A stretch of DNA of 64,000 nt from positions 233,712 through 297,711 of the forward strand of contig NZ_JADPJL010000037.1 of NCBI RefSeq assembly GCF_023073415.1, given 5' to 3'. The notes beneath the pieces are model-generated. The model saw nothing but the letters and a program-made list of their open reading frames with translations. It made no database searches and was not told where the DNA came from. The stretch's first letter is position 1; each line of letters starts with the position of its first letter. Source of the DNA: Bradyrhizobium sp. 190 (GTDB taxonomy: Bacteria; Pseudomonadota; Alphaproteobacteria; Rhizobiales; Xanthobacteraceae). This document shows, piece after piece, positions 9,184 to 17,240 of this stretch. Both the position numbers and the translations under genes were made by a program.

Positions 9184-9200
9184 GTACAATCAGCTTGTAC
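9184..9200. promoter_or_regulatory. Inverted repeat, candidate LysR operator
   Basis: A perfect GTACAA-N5-TTGTAC dyad lies 20-36 bases before the LysR start codon, in the divergent promoter region shared with paoA. LysR proteins commonly bind such dyads next to their own promoters. Confidence 0.55.
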
Positions 9201-9219
9201 TTATGAAATGGATTCATGA

Positions 9220-10113
9220 ATGGCGCGCCAGAACATCAACGATCTCCTCGCGTTCCTGGTGGTGGCGCGGGAGAAAAGCTTCACCCGGGCAGCGGCGCAG
9301 CTCGATGTTTCGCAATCCGCGCTCTCTCATACGATCCGCGGGCTGGAGGAGCGGCTCGGCCTGCGGTTATTGACCCGCACCACCCGCAGCGTCGCGCCGA
9401 CGGAGGCTGGCGAGCGCCTGATGCGAACGGTGGCGCCGAAGCTGGAGGAGATCGACGCCGAGCTTTCCGCACTGACCGAATTGCGCGACAAGCCGGCCGG
9501 CACCATCCGCATCACCGCGGCCGAGCATTCGGCCGTAACGATCCTCTGGCCTGCTTTGGCAACACTGCTGCCGCGATATCCCGACATCAAGGTGGAGGTG
9601 AACGTCGACTACGGTTTCACCGACATCGTCGCGGAGCGTTTCGACGCCGGCGTTCGTCTCGGCGAGCAGGTGGCCAAGGACATGATCGCGGTGCGCATCG
9701 GACCGGATTTCCGCATGGCGGTGGTCGGCACATCAGGCTATTTCGCTGTTCACCCCAAGCCCGCCAAGCCGCAGGACCTCGTGGCCCATAGCTGCATCAA
9801 TATCCGATTGCCGACCTATGGCGGGATCTACGCCTGGGAGTTCGAGAAGCGCGGACGCGCCCTGAAGGTCCGGGTCGACGGCCAGCTGGTATTCAACAAC
9901 ATCACGCTGCGGATGAATGCGGCTCTCGCCGGGCTCGGCCTCGCCTACCTGCCCGAGGACCAGGTGCAGGCCCATCTCGCCGACGGCCGCCTGATCCGCG
10001 TGCTGGCCGACTGGTGTCCGCCCTTCTCGGGCTATCACCTCTATTACCCGAGCCGCCGCCAGCCAACTCCGGCCTTTGCCGTGCTGGTCGCGGCGCTGCG
10101 TTACCGGGGCTGA
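9220..10113 (+). CDS. LysR-family transcriptional regulator
   Basis: A 297-residue regulator. The N-terminal winged helix-turn-helix is evident (KSFTRAAAQLDVSQSALSHTIRGLEERLG, residues about 20-48), and an effector-binding domain follows (about 90-295). Its closest visible style is the LysR group next to oxidoreductases, with the binding domain ending YHLYYPSRRQPTPAFAVLVAAL. It is divergent from paoABC and is most simply its regulator, sensing an aldehyde or an aromatic precursor; that effector is inferred. A dyad just upstream of the start may be its own operator. Confidence 0.92.
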   Translation: MARQNINDLLAFLVVAREKSFTRAAAQLDVSQSALSHTIRGLEERLGLRLLTRTTRSVAPTEAGERLMRTVAPKLEEIDAELSALTELRDKPAGTIRITAAEHSAVTILWPALATLLPRYPDIKVEVNVDYGFTDIVAERFDAGVRLGEQVAKDMIAVRIGPDFRMAVVGTSGYFAVHPKPAKPQDLVAHSCINIRLPTYGGIYAWEFEKRGRALKVRVDGQLVFNNITLRMNAALAGLGLAYLPEDQVQAHLADGRLIRVLADWCPPFSGYHLYYPSRRQPTPAFAVLVAALRYRG

Positions 10114-10173
10114 TGCGCTAAACGAAAAGGGCCGCAGCAGCAACGCCACGGCTCTCTCTCCTGGAAGGGTCTG

Positions 10174-10404
10174 TCAGTTCGTGGTGCAGACCTTCATGGT
10201 TTTCATGCCCGTCTCGGCCTCGGTCTTGGTCTTGAACGTGCCGTTGTCGACGATCGTCGTCGTGGTCGTCGTCGGCTTGGTATCGACCACCGTGCATTTC
10301 TTGGTGGAGGCGTCGCGCACGACGTAGAATTCGGCGGCTACCGCGATTTCGGCGACCACCGATGCGGCAACGACTAAGGTTCCGATCATCAGAAATTTCT
10401 TCAA
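10174..10404 (-). CDS. Small secreted protein, Thr-rich
   Basis: A 76-residue protein with a signal peptide (KKFLMIGTLVVAASVVAEIAVAA) and a mature part of about 50 residues: EFYVVRDASTKKCTVVDTKP, a run of six threonines, and two cysteines that could pair. Proteins of this type are common in Bradyrhizobium without known function. The TTG start at 10404 is supported by a GGAGGAGG box at the right spacing; the longer upstream frame has no signal peptide and is rejected. A GGAAC-N18-GTT motif upstream hints at EcfG control. Confidence 0.8.
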   Translation of the reverse strand: MKKFLMIGTLVVAASVVAEIAVAAEFYVVRDASTKKCTVVDTKPTTTTTTIVDNGTFKTKTEAETGMKTMKVCTTN

Positions 10405-10439
10405 GGCGTCCTCCTCCAGTTTCTCACGTTGCAACCGGC

Positions 10440-10465
10440 AACTCCCGAGGAATTCAAATAGTTCC
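10440..10465 (-). promoter_or_regulatory. Candidate EcfG (general stress) promoter
   Basis: On the minus strand GGAAC (10465-10461) and GTT (10442-10440) are 18 bases apart, within the range accepted for EcfG (N17 plus one base before GTT). It would start transcription about 30 bases before the TTG start of the secreted Thr-rich protein. Confidence 0.5.
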
Positions 10466-10507
10466 ACTTTTTCCCGATACGGGACGAGCTTTCGGCACTG
10501 CCGCGGA

Positions 10508-10720
10508 CTAGTCCTCCGGGAGACCTTCCAGCCTCTTGAGATATTTGAGCCCCTCGACCGCCAGTAGTTCCGTGTCGGTCTCGCCCGCTTCGCAGCGCTG
10601 GCGGATAAAGCGCTGGAGACTTGCGCGCCGCGAGTCGTTCTCATCAATACCGCTGTGGATCAGCCGGTAGACGCTCCAGGCTCGTGCAAAGGCGGCTTCC
10701 GCGATATCCGGGCTGTTCAT
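10508..10720 (-). CDS. Hypothetical 70-residue helical protein
   Basis: No function recognised. The short, mostly helical, soluble protein begins MNSPDIAEAAFARAWSVYRL and ends EGLKYLKRLEGLPED. It has no signal peptide or membrane segment and one cysteine. The ATG at 10720 follows GGAGAG at good spacing; a longer frame upstream is Pro/Ala/Arg-rich and unlikely. It lies upstream of the secreted Thr-rich gene on the same strand with a separate promoter candidate between them. Confidence 0.65.
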   Translation of the reverse strand: MNSPDIAEAAFARAWSVYRLIHSGIDENDSRRASLQRFIRQRCEAGETDTELLAVEGLKYLKRLEGLPED

Positions 10721-10955
10721 CCAGCTCTCCCTGCAAATCACGAGAGCCTGTTTTGCCAGTCTTTCCCGAAAATTTCCATGCAAGTTTTGGCAAAATCGCG
10801 CCGGCAAACTGGTAGGCGGCGCCCTCGCACTCGCGGGGATAAGCGGCAACTTGCGCTCGAATATACCCTTAATGATTTAGTTTCGTGACCACGGAACAAA
10901 TCTACTTGTCGGGAACTTGTGCCTCATCGCGATCACGCGATGGGGAGAGAGTTTG

Positions 10956-11198
10956 ATGAGACGTTTCGTTCTGATTGCTGCTGCGCTGCTTGCTTCGCTA
11001 GCCATGACCGCATCTGCTTCCGCCAGATTGGGGATGGCCCCGATGGCTGCGCCGGATGGCGGTGTGATCGAGGTCAAGCATGGGCGCGGTCATGGCCATG
11101 GCCATGGCCATGGAGGTTGGCACCGCGGACGCGGCCACCATTACGGATGGCACAGAGGTCGCGGTCACCACAAATGGCGCCACCATCGCCGCTGGTAA
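10956..11198 (+). CDS. Secreted His/Gly-rich protein, possible metal binder
   Basis: An 80-residue protein with a signal peptide (MRRFVLIAAALLASLAMTASASA) and a C-terminal 39-residue tail carrying 13 histidines. The tail has an HGHGHGHG run followed by two near-copies of GWHRGRGHH. The underlying DNA holds a GGCCAT hexamer repeat at about 11093-11113. Such tails commonly bind Ni, Zn or Cu; here that is inference from composition. The ATG at 10956 follows GGGGAGAG and starts the signal peptide. Confidence 0.75.
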   Translation: MRRFVLIAAALLASLAMTASASARLGMAPMAAPDGGVIEVKHGRGHGHGHGHGGWHRGRGHHYGWHRGRGHHKWRHHRRW

Positions 11199-11323
11199 GG
11201 CTCTCGCTGTCTTCGCGTTTGTCATTCCCATTGCCCTGATGATACGCGATGGCAGCGACACGAACGGTCGCGCCCTCGAGGCGCGGCCGGTTCGGTGATC
11301 AGAGTGATTGAATCAGACCGTGC

Positions 11324-11971
11324 TCAGCCGAGCCCCATCTCCACCGCGATCCGGATCAGGTCCGAATGATTCTTAGCGCCGAGCTTCTGCTTGAGCAGCG
11401 AGGTGGTGTTGGCGACCGTCTTGTAGGAAATCTCGAGCGCATCGGCGACTTCGACGATCTTGTCGCCGCGGCCGAGCAGCCGCAGGATTTCCAGCTCGCG
11501 CGCCGTCATTTGCGACGCCGGATTGGCCTTGATCGAAGCGCCTGAAAAGGTTACCGCCTCCGCCAGTTGCGGTGAAATGAAATTGTCTCCCGCGGCCACC
11601 TTGCGAACGGCCTTCACCAGCATCCTTGGATCGTCGCCCTTCGAGACATAGCCCTGCGCGCCCATCTCGATGGCGCGAACCACGAACGCCGGGTCGTCAT
11701 TCATGCTGAACATGATGATCCTGGCGTCCGGATCATCCTTGCGGATGCGGCGCATCAGTTCGAAACCCGACACATCCGGAAGCTTGATATCGATGACCGT
11801 GACGTCCGGCCGCTTCGCCACGTAGGCGCGGTGGCCGGACTTGGCGTCGGTGGCCTCTTCGATCTTCACGGAATTGTCCGACGCAAACAGCGACCGGCAA
11901 CCCGACAGGACCACCGGATGGTCGTCGACGATCAGGACCTTCGTTGCCGATCTGCTAGAATTCTGCATCAT
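11324..11971 (-). CDS. NarL/FixJ-type response regulator
   Basis: A 215-residue response regulator. The receiver domain (about 10-125) has the acidic pair DD at 16-17, the phospho-acceptor Asp at about 60 (VTVIDIKLPDVSG) and the conserved Lys in YVSKG. A LuxR-type helix-turn-helix occupies about 150-210 (LTARELEILRLLGRG-like region, then SYKTVANTTSLLKQKLG). It is divergent from the sensor kinase gene, with 80 bases between start codons, so the two probably form one pair. The layout resembles MoxX/MoxY and NarL/NarX systems. The signal is not known. Confidence 0.92.
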   Translation of the reverse strand: MMQNSSRSATKVLIVDDHPVVLSGCRSLFASDNSVKIEEATDAKSGHRAYVAKRPDVTVIDIKLPDVSGFELMRRIRKDDPDARIIMFSMNDDPAFVVRAIEMGAQGYVSKGDDPRMLVKAVRKVAAGDNFISPQLAEAVTFSGASIKANPASQMTARELEILRLLGRGDKIVEVADALEISYKTVANTTSLLKQKLGAKNHSDLIRIAVEMGLG

Positions 11972-12051
11972 CCATCCTCTTTAGGATTAAATAGGCGGTT
12001 GGCGGTATTTGAAAAGAGAAATCTTGGGTTGCGGGAGTTATATTAGTCGAA

Positions 12052-13404
12052 ATGTGGGAAAGACTTTCTCTTCGAACGCGGTTGTTGCTGCCGCTCGGCC
12101 TGATGTTCGTGGCCGCTCTGCTGGCCGGAGGCGTTTCGCTGCAGATATTTGCCACGGCGCAACTTATGGAAGAAGTCGAGCCGGCGGCTCGCTCGGCCAG
12201 AGCGGTTGCGGCTGCGCTCAACGGCGCGCTTCGAACCTCCACCAATCCGCAAGCGACGCTGGACGCGTTCGCGCAATCGCTAGGAGCCTCTGAAGCAATC
12301 CGGTTTCGGCGCGTCGGGACCGACCTCGATGCTCGTCCGCCCGGGGCGCAGGCCCCCTTGGGAACGGTGCCTGACTGGTTCGTCCGCCTCCTCGTCATAC
12401 CCGAATCCAGAGCCGCCTTCCCCGTGATGATCGAGGGAAAACAGGTCGGCGACATCGTATTTGCGCCCGACATGGCCGCCGACATCTACGAGAAGTGGAT
12501 CGGGTTTCTGGCGATCGTCTGCTCCGGAATTACCCTGATGCTGTTGACGGCGGCCATTGCCCATTTCGCTGCGCGCTCCGCATTGCGACCGCTGCAGAGC
12601 CTGGGCGACGGCCTGACCCGAATGCGAACCGGCGATTACGAGCAGCCGATTGCTCCCGCCGGCCCGCCCGAGATCCGCAAGAGCGCGCAGGAAGCCAACG
12701 AGCTCGCCCGCACCCTCAATCGCCTCAGCCAGGATAACCGCAGCCTGCTGCGCCGGATCGTGTCGCTGCAGGACGACGAGCGGCAGGATATGGCGCGCGA
12801 GCTTCATGACGAACTCGGGCCGCTGTTGTTCGGCATCCGCGCCAACACGGTGGCGCTTTTGGAATCCATCCCGTCCGGCCAGGCGGAGTTGAGAAGCGCC
12901 GCCGAGGGCATTCTGCAGTCGGTCGAAACATTGCAGCAGGCGAACCGCCGCATCCTCGACCGGCTGCGGCCGCTCTACATTCAGGAGCTCGGCCTCGAGA
13001 AGAGCATCCAGACACTGCTGCAGAACGCGAAGGCGCAGGCGCCTGACCTCAAAGTGACGTCGCAAATCGACACGACGCTGAACGAGGTCGACGGCTTGCT
13101 GTCCCAGACAATCTATCGCGTTATCCAGGAGGCGGTGACAAACGTGCTTCGCCATGCCAAGGCGAACGCGATGCACGTCACGGCAGGGATCAACGACCCC
13201 GGAGTGATCGTGGAAGTATCCGATGACGGCATAGGTTTTCCGGCGGACCGGGTGTTCGGGCGGGGATTGACGGGAATGCTGGAGCGCGTTCGCGCGCTGA
13301 GCGGGACGCTTGAACTGCTGCGCGAAGAAGGTCGCACCTGCGTTCGCTGCCGGCTTCCCGCGGGAGATTCCGCCTCACAGGCGCGAGGCTCAGCGCAAGC
13401 CTAA
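12052..13404 (+). CDS. Sensor histidine kinase, MoxY/NarX-like
   Basis: A membrane sensor kinase of 450 residues. Helices at about 10-32 and 147-170 flank a periplasmic sensor region of about 115 residues. A HAMP-like linker (ALRPLQSLGDGL), the HisKA_3 dimerisation and phospho-acceptor motif (MARELHDELGPLLFG, His about 252) and a HATPase_c domain with VIQEAVTNVLRHAKA and the G-box DDGIGF follow. The layout suits kinases with a LapD/MoxY-type N-terminal domain. It is divergent from the response regulator. The ligand is not readable from the sequence. Confidence 0.9.
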   Translation: MWERLSLRTRLLLPLGLMFVAALLAGGVSLQIFATAQLMEEVEPAARSARAVAAALNGALRTSTNPQATLDAFAQSLGASEAIRFRRVGTDLDARPPGAQAPLGTVPDWFVRLLVIPESRAAFPVMIEGKQVGDIVFAPDMAADIYEKWIGFLAIVCSGITLMLLTAAIAHFAARSALRPLQSLGDGLTRMRTGDYEQPIAPAGPPEIRKSAQEANELARTLNRLSQDNRSLLRRIVSLQDDERQDMARELHDELGPLLFGIRANTVALLESIPSGQAELRSAAEGILQSVETLQQANRRILDRLRPLYIQELGLEKSIQTLLQNAKAQAPDLKVTSQIDTTLNEVDGLLSQTIYRVIQEAVTNVLRHAKANAMHVTAGINDPGVIVEVSDDGIGFPADRVFGRGLTGMLERVRALSGTLELLREEGRTCVRCRLPAGDSASQARGSAQA

Positions 13405-13469
13405 CGGGGAAGCGATCCTGCAGAACGCGCAAGCCGGCAACGATTGCAGCGCATGCAAACGCCGGGTGA

Positions 13470-13937
13470 TCAGCCGGCTTCATTCTGAACGGCGGCCGCA
13501 TCCGGCAACGAGGCCGGCGCCGGCTGGCAATCGCTTCGCAGGATTTTCCCGTCGGCGGTGAAGCGAAATGCGATCCGCACCGGCTTGCCTTCATGGCTGA
13601 GATAATCGAGCACGACGCCTTCAGCGGTCGGTGTGATTTCCTCCAACCCGAATGCATCCGAGGCGAGCGCATCGAGGCGCGGCCGCCAGTAGGATTCGAG
13701 CCCGGCGCGGCCCTCGCTGACCTTGACCTCGCCGCACTGGCATTTGAGCATCGCGTCGTCGGCATAGAGCTCGAGCAATGCCGACAGGTCACGATTCCGG
13801 CATGCGTCCAGCCAGTCGACCACCAAGGCTATCTGATCGAAATCGTCCGCCAAGTCCGCGACTCCATCCACGTCGCGATACCTCGTCCTGAGCGCCGACG
13901 CGGGTGAGGGAGTATGGTGATCGTCGTGAATGGACAC
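13470..13937 (-). CDS. NTF2/SnoaL-like protein
   Basis: A 155-residue soluble protein with an NTF2-like cone fold: the helix VVDWLDACRNRDLSALLELYADDAML, then GLESYWRPRLDAL and a beta-rich C-terminal half. Such proteins are small ligand-binding or isomerase-like enzymes; no catalytic set is clear, and two cysteines (CQC, about 65-67) are unusual. The start is a GTG at 13937. A textbook GGAAC-N16-cGTT motif lies 38-62 bases upstream, predicting expression under general stress through EcfG. Confidence 0.85.
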   Translation of the reverse strand: MSIHDDHHTPSPASALRTRYRDVDGVADLADDFDQIALVVDWLDACRNRDLSALLELYADDAMLKCQCGEVKVSEGRAGLESYWRPRLDALASDAFGLEEITPTAEGVVLDYLSHEGKPVRIAFRFTADGKILRSDCQPAPASLPDAAAVQNEAG

Positions 13938-13974
13938 TGAACGGCCTGCCTTTCGGAACGCACCGTGGAACTCA

Positions 13975-13999
13975 AACGATTGTGCGGAACAAAGGTTCC
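13975..13999 (-). promoter_or_regulatory. EcfG (general stress) promoter, best match in window
   Basis: On the minus strand GGAAC (13999-13995), 16 bases, then CGTT (13978-13975): an exact match to GGAAC-N16-cGTT. It points at the NTF2-like gene with a predicted leader of about 30 bases. Confidence 0.7.
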
Positions 14000-14034
14000 G
14001 ACAAGCTAGTCCGGGTGAATACGGGGACGGAGCT

Positions 14035-14802
14035 TTAGCCGCGACGCTGCCCGCGCCACCACACGCCGAACGCGATCACGACCGCAAACGCCAGCGTGAA
14101 CCAAGTGATGGCGTATTGCAGATGATCGTCCTTGAGATGAACCGAAAGCGGGCCGGGTTTTGGAATGCCGCTCTCGGGCGCGGGCGTTTCCAGATCTACA
14201 TAGAACGGTGCGACAGCCTTGCCGCCCTCGACCCAGCCGAGCACACGGGACATGGCGAGATGATCGCGGGTGAACCAGAGCCGTTTTGCCACGCTCTCCG
14301 GCGGCGTCAGCGTGCCGGCGCTTTCGGGAAAGCGGATGTAGCCGGTGAACTGCACCGGATCACCGGTGATAAGCCGTCTCACGGCGCGATCCTGCTGGGC
14401 GCGGTCCTGCATCGTGTTCTGCACGAAGCCGGTGTTAATCACGATGGTGTTGCCATCGGCGAGTTGCGCCGGCAGGAAGGCCCATGTGCCGGGGCCGGAG
14501 ATGTCGTCGCGCACCGCGGAGCCCGCGCTATAGACCATCGCGTCCGGCAACGGCGCGTAGGTGGCGGTAAAGCTGATGCGGCGGAATTGGTCTTTGGCCG
14601 CCGTCAGCGCATTCCACTGCGCTTGCGCCGGCAGCGCCTCGGGCGCGGCCGCAAGCCGTTCGTTCAACATCGCGATCAGCGCATGTTTCTCGACCCGGCG
14701 CTGCAATTGCCAGATGCCGAGGCCGGTGAAGACCGCGACCATCAGCAGCGTGAAGATGGCAAAACCGGTAACCGCCGGCCGCCGTGACAAGAGCGCGGTC
14801 AT
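14035..14802 (-). CDS. surf1: SURF1-family cytochrome oxidase assembly protein
   Basis: SURF1 helps insert heme a into subunit I of aa3-type oxidases. The 255 residues show the standard plan: an N-terminal helix at about 15-35 (GFAIFTLLMVAVFTGLGIWQLQRR), a periplasmic domain with the conserved LRGxW-like and NTGFV segments (INTGFVQNT), and a C-terminal helix at about 228-248. The start overlaps the end of the DUF983 gene (ATGA), so they are co-translated. It is downstream of the oxidase operon but separated from it by a terminator and a repeat. Confidence 0.93.
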   Translation of the reverse strand: MTALLSRRPAVTGFAIFTLLMVAVFTGLGIWQLQRRVEKHALIAMLNERLAAAPEALPAQAQWNALTAAKDQFRRISFTATYAPLPDAMVYSAGSAVRDDISGPGTWAFLPAQLADGNTIVINTGFVQNTMQDRAQQDRAVRRLITGDPVQFTGYIRFPESAGTLTPPESVAKRLWFTRDHLAMSRVLGWVEGGKAVAPFYVDLETPAPESGIPKPGPLSVHLKDDHLQYAITWFTLAFAVVIAFGVWWRGQRRG

Positions 14803-15188
14803 TTCGGCTCGCGGTCGATCAGGCGGCCGGGCGCCGCCTTGTGATGAAACTGCAGCGCGATCAGAAGCGACTTCATCGAGCGCAGCGGCAGCAGCGTGGT
14901 AGCGATAATCAGCGGCAGCCAGAGCGCCGCATGCAGCCAGAACGGCGGCTGATACTTGATTTCAACGATCAGGGCCGCGGTGACGACGATGGCGCCCGCC
15001 AGCATGATGATGAAGATCGCAGGCCCGTCGCCGGCATCAATGAAGGCGTAGTCGAGCCCGCACGCTTCGCAATTCGGGCGCAGGTCCAGGAAGCCCGCAT
15101 AGAGCTTGCCCTTGCCGCAACGCGGGCAGCGGCAGGCCATGCCGCGTAGCGCGCTCTGGGTGAGGGTGATTGCCGCACTATCTGTCAT
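14799..15188 (-). CDS. DUF983 membrane protein
   Basis: A 129-residue protein with an N-terminal zinc-ribbon-like motif (CRCPRCGKGKLY, then PNCEACG) and two membrane helices (about 58-80 and 84-104). DUF983 genes sit next to cytochrome oxidase genes throughout Alphaproteobacteria and are thought to aid oxidase assembly; the mechanism is unknown. The ATG at 15188 is chosen because the upstream in-frame extension runs through a palindromic repeat. Its stop overlaps the surf1 start by four bases. Confidence 0.9.
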   Translation of the reverse strand: MTDSAAITLTQSALRGMACRCPRCGKGKLYAGFLDLRPNCEACGLDYAFIDAGDGPAIFIIMLAGAIVVTAALIVEIKYQPPFWLHAALWLPLIIATTLLPLRSMKSLLIALQFHHKAAPGRLIDREPK

Positions 15189-15195
15189 GCTCTGT

Positions 15196-15350
15196 CCTTC
15201 CCCTCTCCCCTTGTGGGAGAGGGTGGATCGAATGAGCGTCAGCTCATTCGAGACGGGTGAGGGGTCTCTATCCGCGGAGACAGACCCCTCATCCGTCTCG
15301 CCGCCGCTCCGCGTCGGCGATCCACCTTCTCCCACAAGGGGAGAAGGGAA
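15196..15350. repeat. Palindromic repeat family E, full copy
   Basis: A 155-bp nested inverted repeat. The outer arms are CTCTCCCCTTGTGGGAGAGG and its complement near 15328-15348. Inner arms include GACGGGTGAGGGGTCT / AGACCCCTCATCCGTC, and a GGATCG / CGATCC pair is also visible. It lies between the coxC terminator and the DUF983 gene. A partial copy occurs at 63828-63905. Confidence 0.9.
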
Positions 15351-15351
15351 G

Positions 15352-15384
15352 AAAGAAAAAGGGGCGGTCCTTCCGACCGCCCCC
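15352..15384 (-). terminator. Intrinsic terminator of the cytochrome oxidase operon
   Basis: On the minus strand the stem GGGGCGGTC / GACCGCCCC is closed by a short GGAAG loop and followed directly by TTTTTC. It lies 22 bases after the coxC stop and separates the oxidase operon from DUF983 and surf1. Confidence 0.9.
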
Positions 15385-15405
15385 TTGTAGCACGTCAAGC
15401 CTGTA

Positions 15406-16296
15406 TCAGTGTCCGGCCACCGGCCCCGCGCCGCGGAACCAGACATAGATGCAGATGAACAGAAACAGCCACACCACGTCGACGAAGTGCCAGTACCAGG
15501 CGGCGAATTCGAAGCCGAGATGCTGCTTCGACGTGAAGTGGCCGGCATAGGCGCGGATCAGGCAGACCAGCAGGAACACGGTGCCGACCAGCACATGGAA
15601 ACCGTGGAAGCCGGTCGCCATGAAGAAGGTCGCGCCGTAGATGTTGCCGGAGAAGCCGAACGTGGCGTGGGCGTATTCATAGGCCTGCACGCCGGTGAAA
15701 GCGGCCCCGAGCAGCACGGTGAGGATCAGGCCGTATTTCAGGCCCTGGCGGTCGTCCTCGAGCAGCGCGTGGTGCGCCCAGGTGACGGTCGTGCCCGAGG
15801 TCAAGAGGATCAGCGTGTTGAGGAGCGGCAGATGCCAGGGGTCGAAGGTCTCGATACCCTTCGGCGGCCAGGTGCCCGGCACGCTGCAGGCGCCCATCGC
15901 CGTGCCCGGACCGCAGCCGAACACCGCGTCGCGGGTGGCATGGATCGCATCGGCGGGGAACAGCGCGGAATTGAAGAAGGCCCAAAACCAGGCGACGAAG
16001 AACATCACCTCGGAGGCGATGAACAGGATCATGCCGTAGCGGTGGCTGATCTGCACCACGCGCGTGTGGTCGCCCTTGTACTGGGCTTCGCGGATCACGT
16101 CGCCCCACCAGCTCGCCATGGTGTAGAGCACGCCGATCGTGCCGATGCCGAAGACAACCGGTGCGCCGGCGAACATCTTATGCATCCAGGCGATGGCGCC
16201 AACAGCCATGATGAAGGCCGAGATCGAGCCGACCACCGGCCACGGGCTCGGATCGACGAGGTGGTAGTCGTGGTGCTTCGCGTGCGCCGTAGCCAT
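15406..16296 (-). CDS. coxC: Cytochrome c oxidase subunit III
   Basis: Subunit III of the aa3-type oxidase, which stabilises the core and supports proton uptake. The 296 residues contain seven hydrophobic helices and hallmark stretches such as RYGMILFIASEVMFFVAWFW, GFHGFHVLVGTVFL and WYWHFVDVVWLFLF. The start MATAHAKHHDYHLVDPSPWP at 16296 is preferred because it begins the conserved N-terminus and follows GGAGAG; a short upstream extension is rejected. It is the last gene of the coxB-coxA-ctaB-coxF-ctaG-coxC operon, followed by an intrinsic terminator. Confidence 0.96.
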   Translation of the reverse strand: MATAHAKHHDYHLVDPSPWPVVGSISAFIMAVGAIAWMHKMFAGAPVVFGIGTIGVLYTMASWWGDVIREAQYKGDHTRVVQISHRYGMILFIASEVMFFVAWFWAFFNSALFPADAIHATRDAVFGCGPGTAMGACSVPGTWPPKGIETFDPWHLPLLNTLILLTSGTTVTWAHHALLEDDRQGLKYGLILTVLLGAAFTGVQAYEYAHATFGFSGNIYGATFFMATGFHGFHVLVGTVFLLVCLIRAYAGHFTSKQHLGFEFAAWYWHFVDVVWLFLFICIYVWFRGAGPVAGH

Positions 16297-16401
16297 TGCG
16301 GTCTCTCCGTTAGATGCGCCGTTCCCGTCGGCACATATTCGTCTCAAATTTCAAAGCCGAAATCCCGTTAGATACGGAATCCGGCGGTCACAGGTTTCCC
16401 G

Positions 16402-17052
16402 TCACAAGTTTCCCTTGCGCTTGTCGCCTTCGCCGGCTGCGACCGGCTTCGGCGCCGGATCGCGCACGGGATAGAAAGTGTAGGATAGCGTGATGGTGTT
16501 CAGGCCGTCGTTCTCGCTGTCCTTGGCCAGCGCCGGATCGACGTAGAACACCACGGGCATCTCGCGCTTCTCGCCCGGGCCCATGGTCTGTTCGCTGAAG
16601 CAGAAGCAGTTGATCTTCTGGAAATAGGCGCCGACCGTCAGCGGCGCGACGTTGTAGGCAGCAACGCCTGCGGTGGTGCGGGCGGCCTGGTTGGTCACGG
16701 TATAGAACACGGTGACGACCTCGCCGATCCGGACCTCGATCTCGTTCTGCTCGGGCTCGAACTTCCACGGCAGGCCGGGGCCGACATTGGCGTCGAACCG
16801 CACCGCGATCTTGCGCGCCAACGGCGCGTCAGACGGCGCCGAGGTCGCGACCTGGGTGGTGCCGTTGAAACCGGTGGCGCGGCAGAACCAGTCATAGAAG
16901 GGCACGGCGGCATAGGACGCGCCGACCATGAACACCACGACGAAGCCGCAGATCGAGGCCACCACCGCATCGCGCGTCAGGGTACGACGCGAAGCGACCT
17001 TGTCGCCTCCCGTCACGCCCACGCCCTCGTGCGTCTGCGGCTGGTTTTCCAT
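16402..17052 (-). CDS. ctaG: Cytochrome c oxidase assembly protein CtaG (Cox11)
   Basis: CtaG delivers copper to the CuB site of subunit I. The 216 residues have one N-terminal membrane helix (about 29-50) and a periplasmic immunoglobulin-like domain. The copper-binding pair appears in INCFCFSEQ (about residue 145), and the PVVFYVDPAL and LSYTFYPV segments are typical. The ATG at 17052 lies six bases past the coxF stop; a much longer upstream frame crosses coxF and ctaB out of register and is not real. Confidence 0.95.
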   Translation of the reverse strand: MENQPQTHEGVGVTGGDKVASRRTLTRDAVVASICGFVVVFMVGASYAAVPFYDWFCRATGFNGTTQVATSAPSDAPLARKIAVRFDANVGPGLPWKFEPEQNEIEVRIGEVVTVFYTVTNQAARTTAGVAAYNVAPLTVGAYFQKINCFCFSEQTMGPGEKREMPVVFYVDPALAKDSENDGLNTITLSYTFYPVRDPAPKPVAAGEGDKRKGNL

Positions 17053-17057
17053 CTCAA

Positions 17058-17222
17058 TCACATCGGCCGGACGAGAACGGCCGGCCCCTTGACCATAGTG
17101 ACCGCGAAAAACAGTACGACCAGCACGCCGAGCGCGAGCGCAATGGCGATCGAGCGGTGACGGCGGCTTCTTTTCTGCGCCTCGGTGAGGACAATTCCAT
17201 CTGACTTCTGCTTGTCGTCCAT
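17058..17222 (-). CDS. coxF: CoxF, small oxidase-operon membrane protein
   Basis: A 54-residue protein beginning MDDKQKSDGIVLTEAQKRSR, then a basic stretch RRHRS, then one membrane helix (IAIALALGVLVVLFFAVTMV) and a short tail. It sits exactly between ctaB and ctaG, where rhizobial oxidase operons carry coxF. Its role in assembly is not established. The small size means it is easily missed. Its frame fits the gaps on both sides: 18 bases after ctaB and 5 bases before ctaG. Confidence 0.88.
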   Translation of the reverse strand: MDDKQKSDGIVLTEAQKRSRRHRSIAIALALGVLVVLFFAVTMVKGPAVLVRPM

Positions 17223-17240
17223 GCCTTCGCCATTCGCCCC

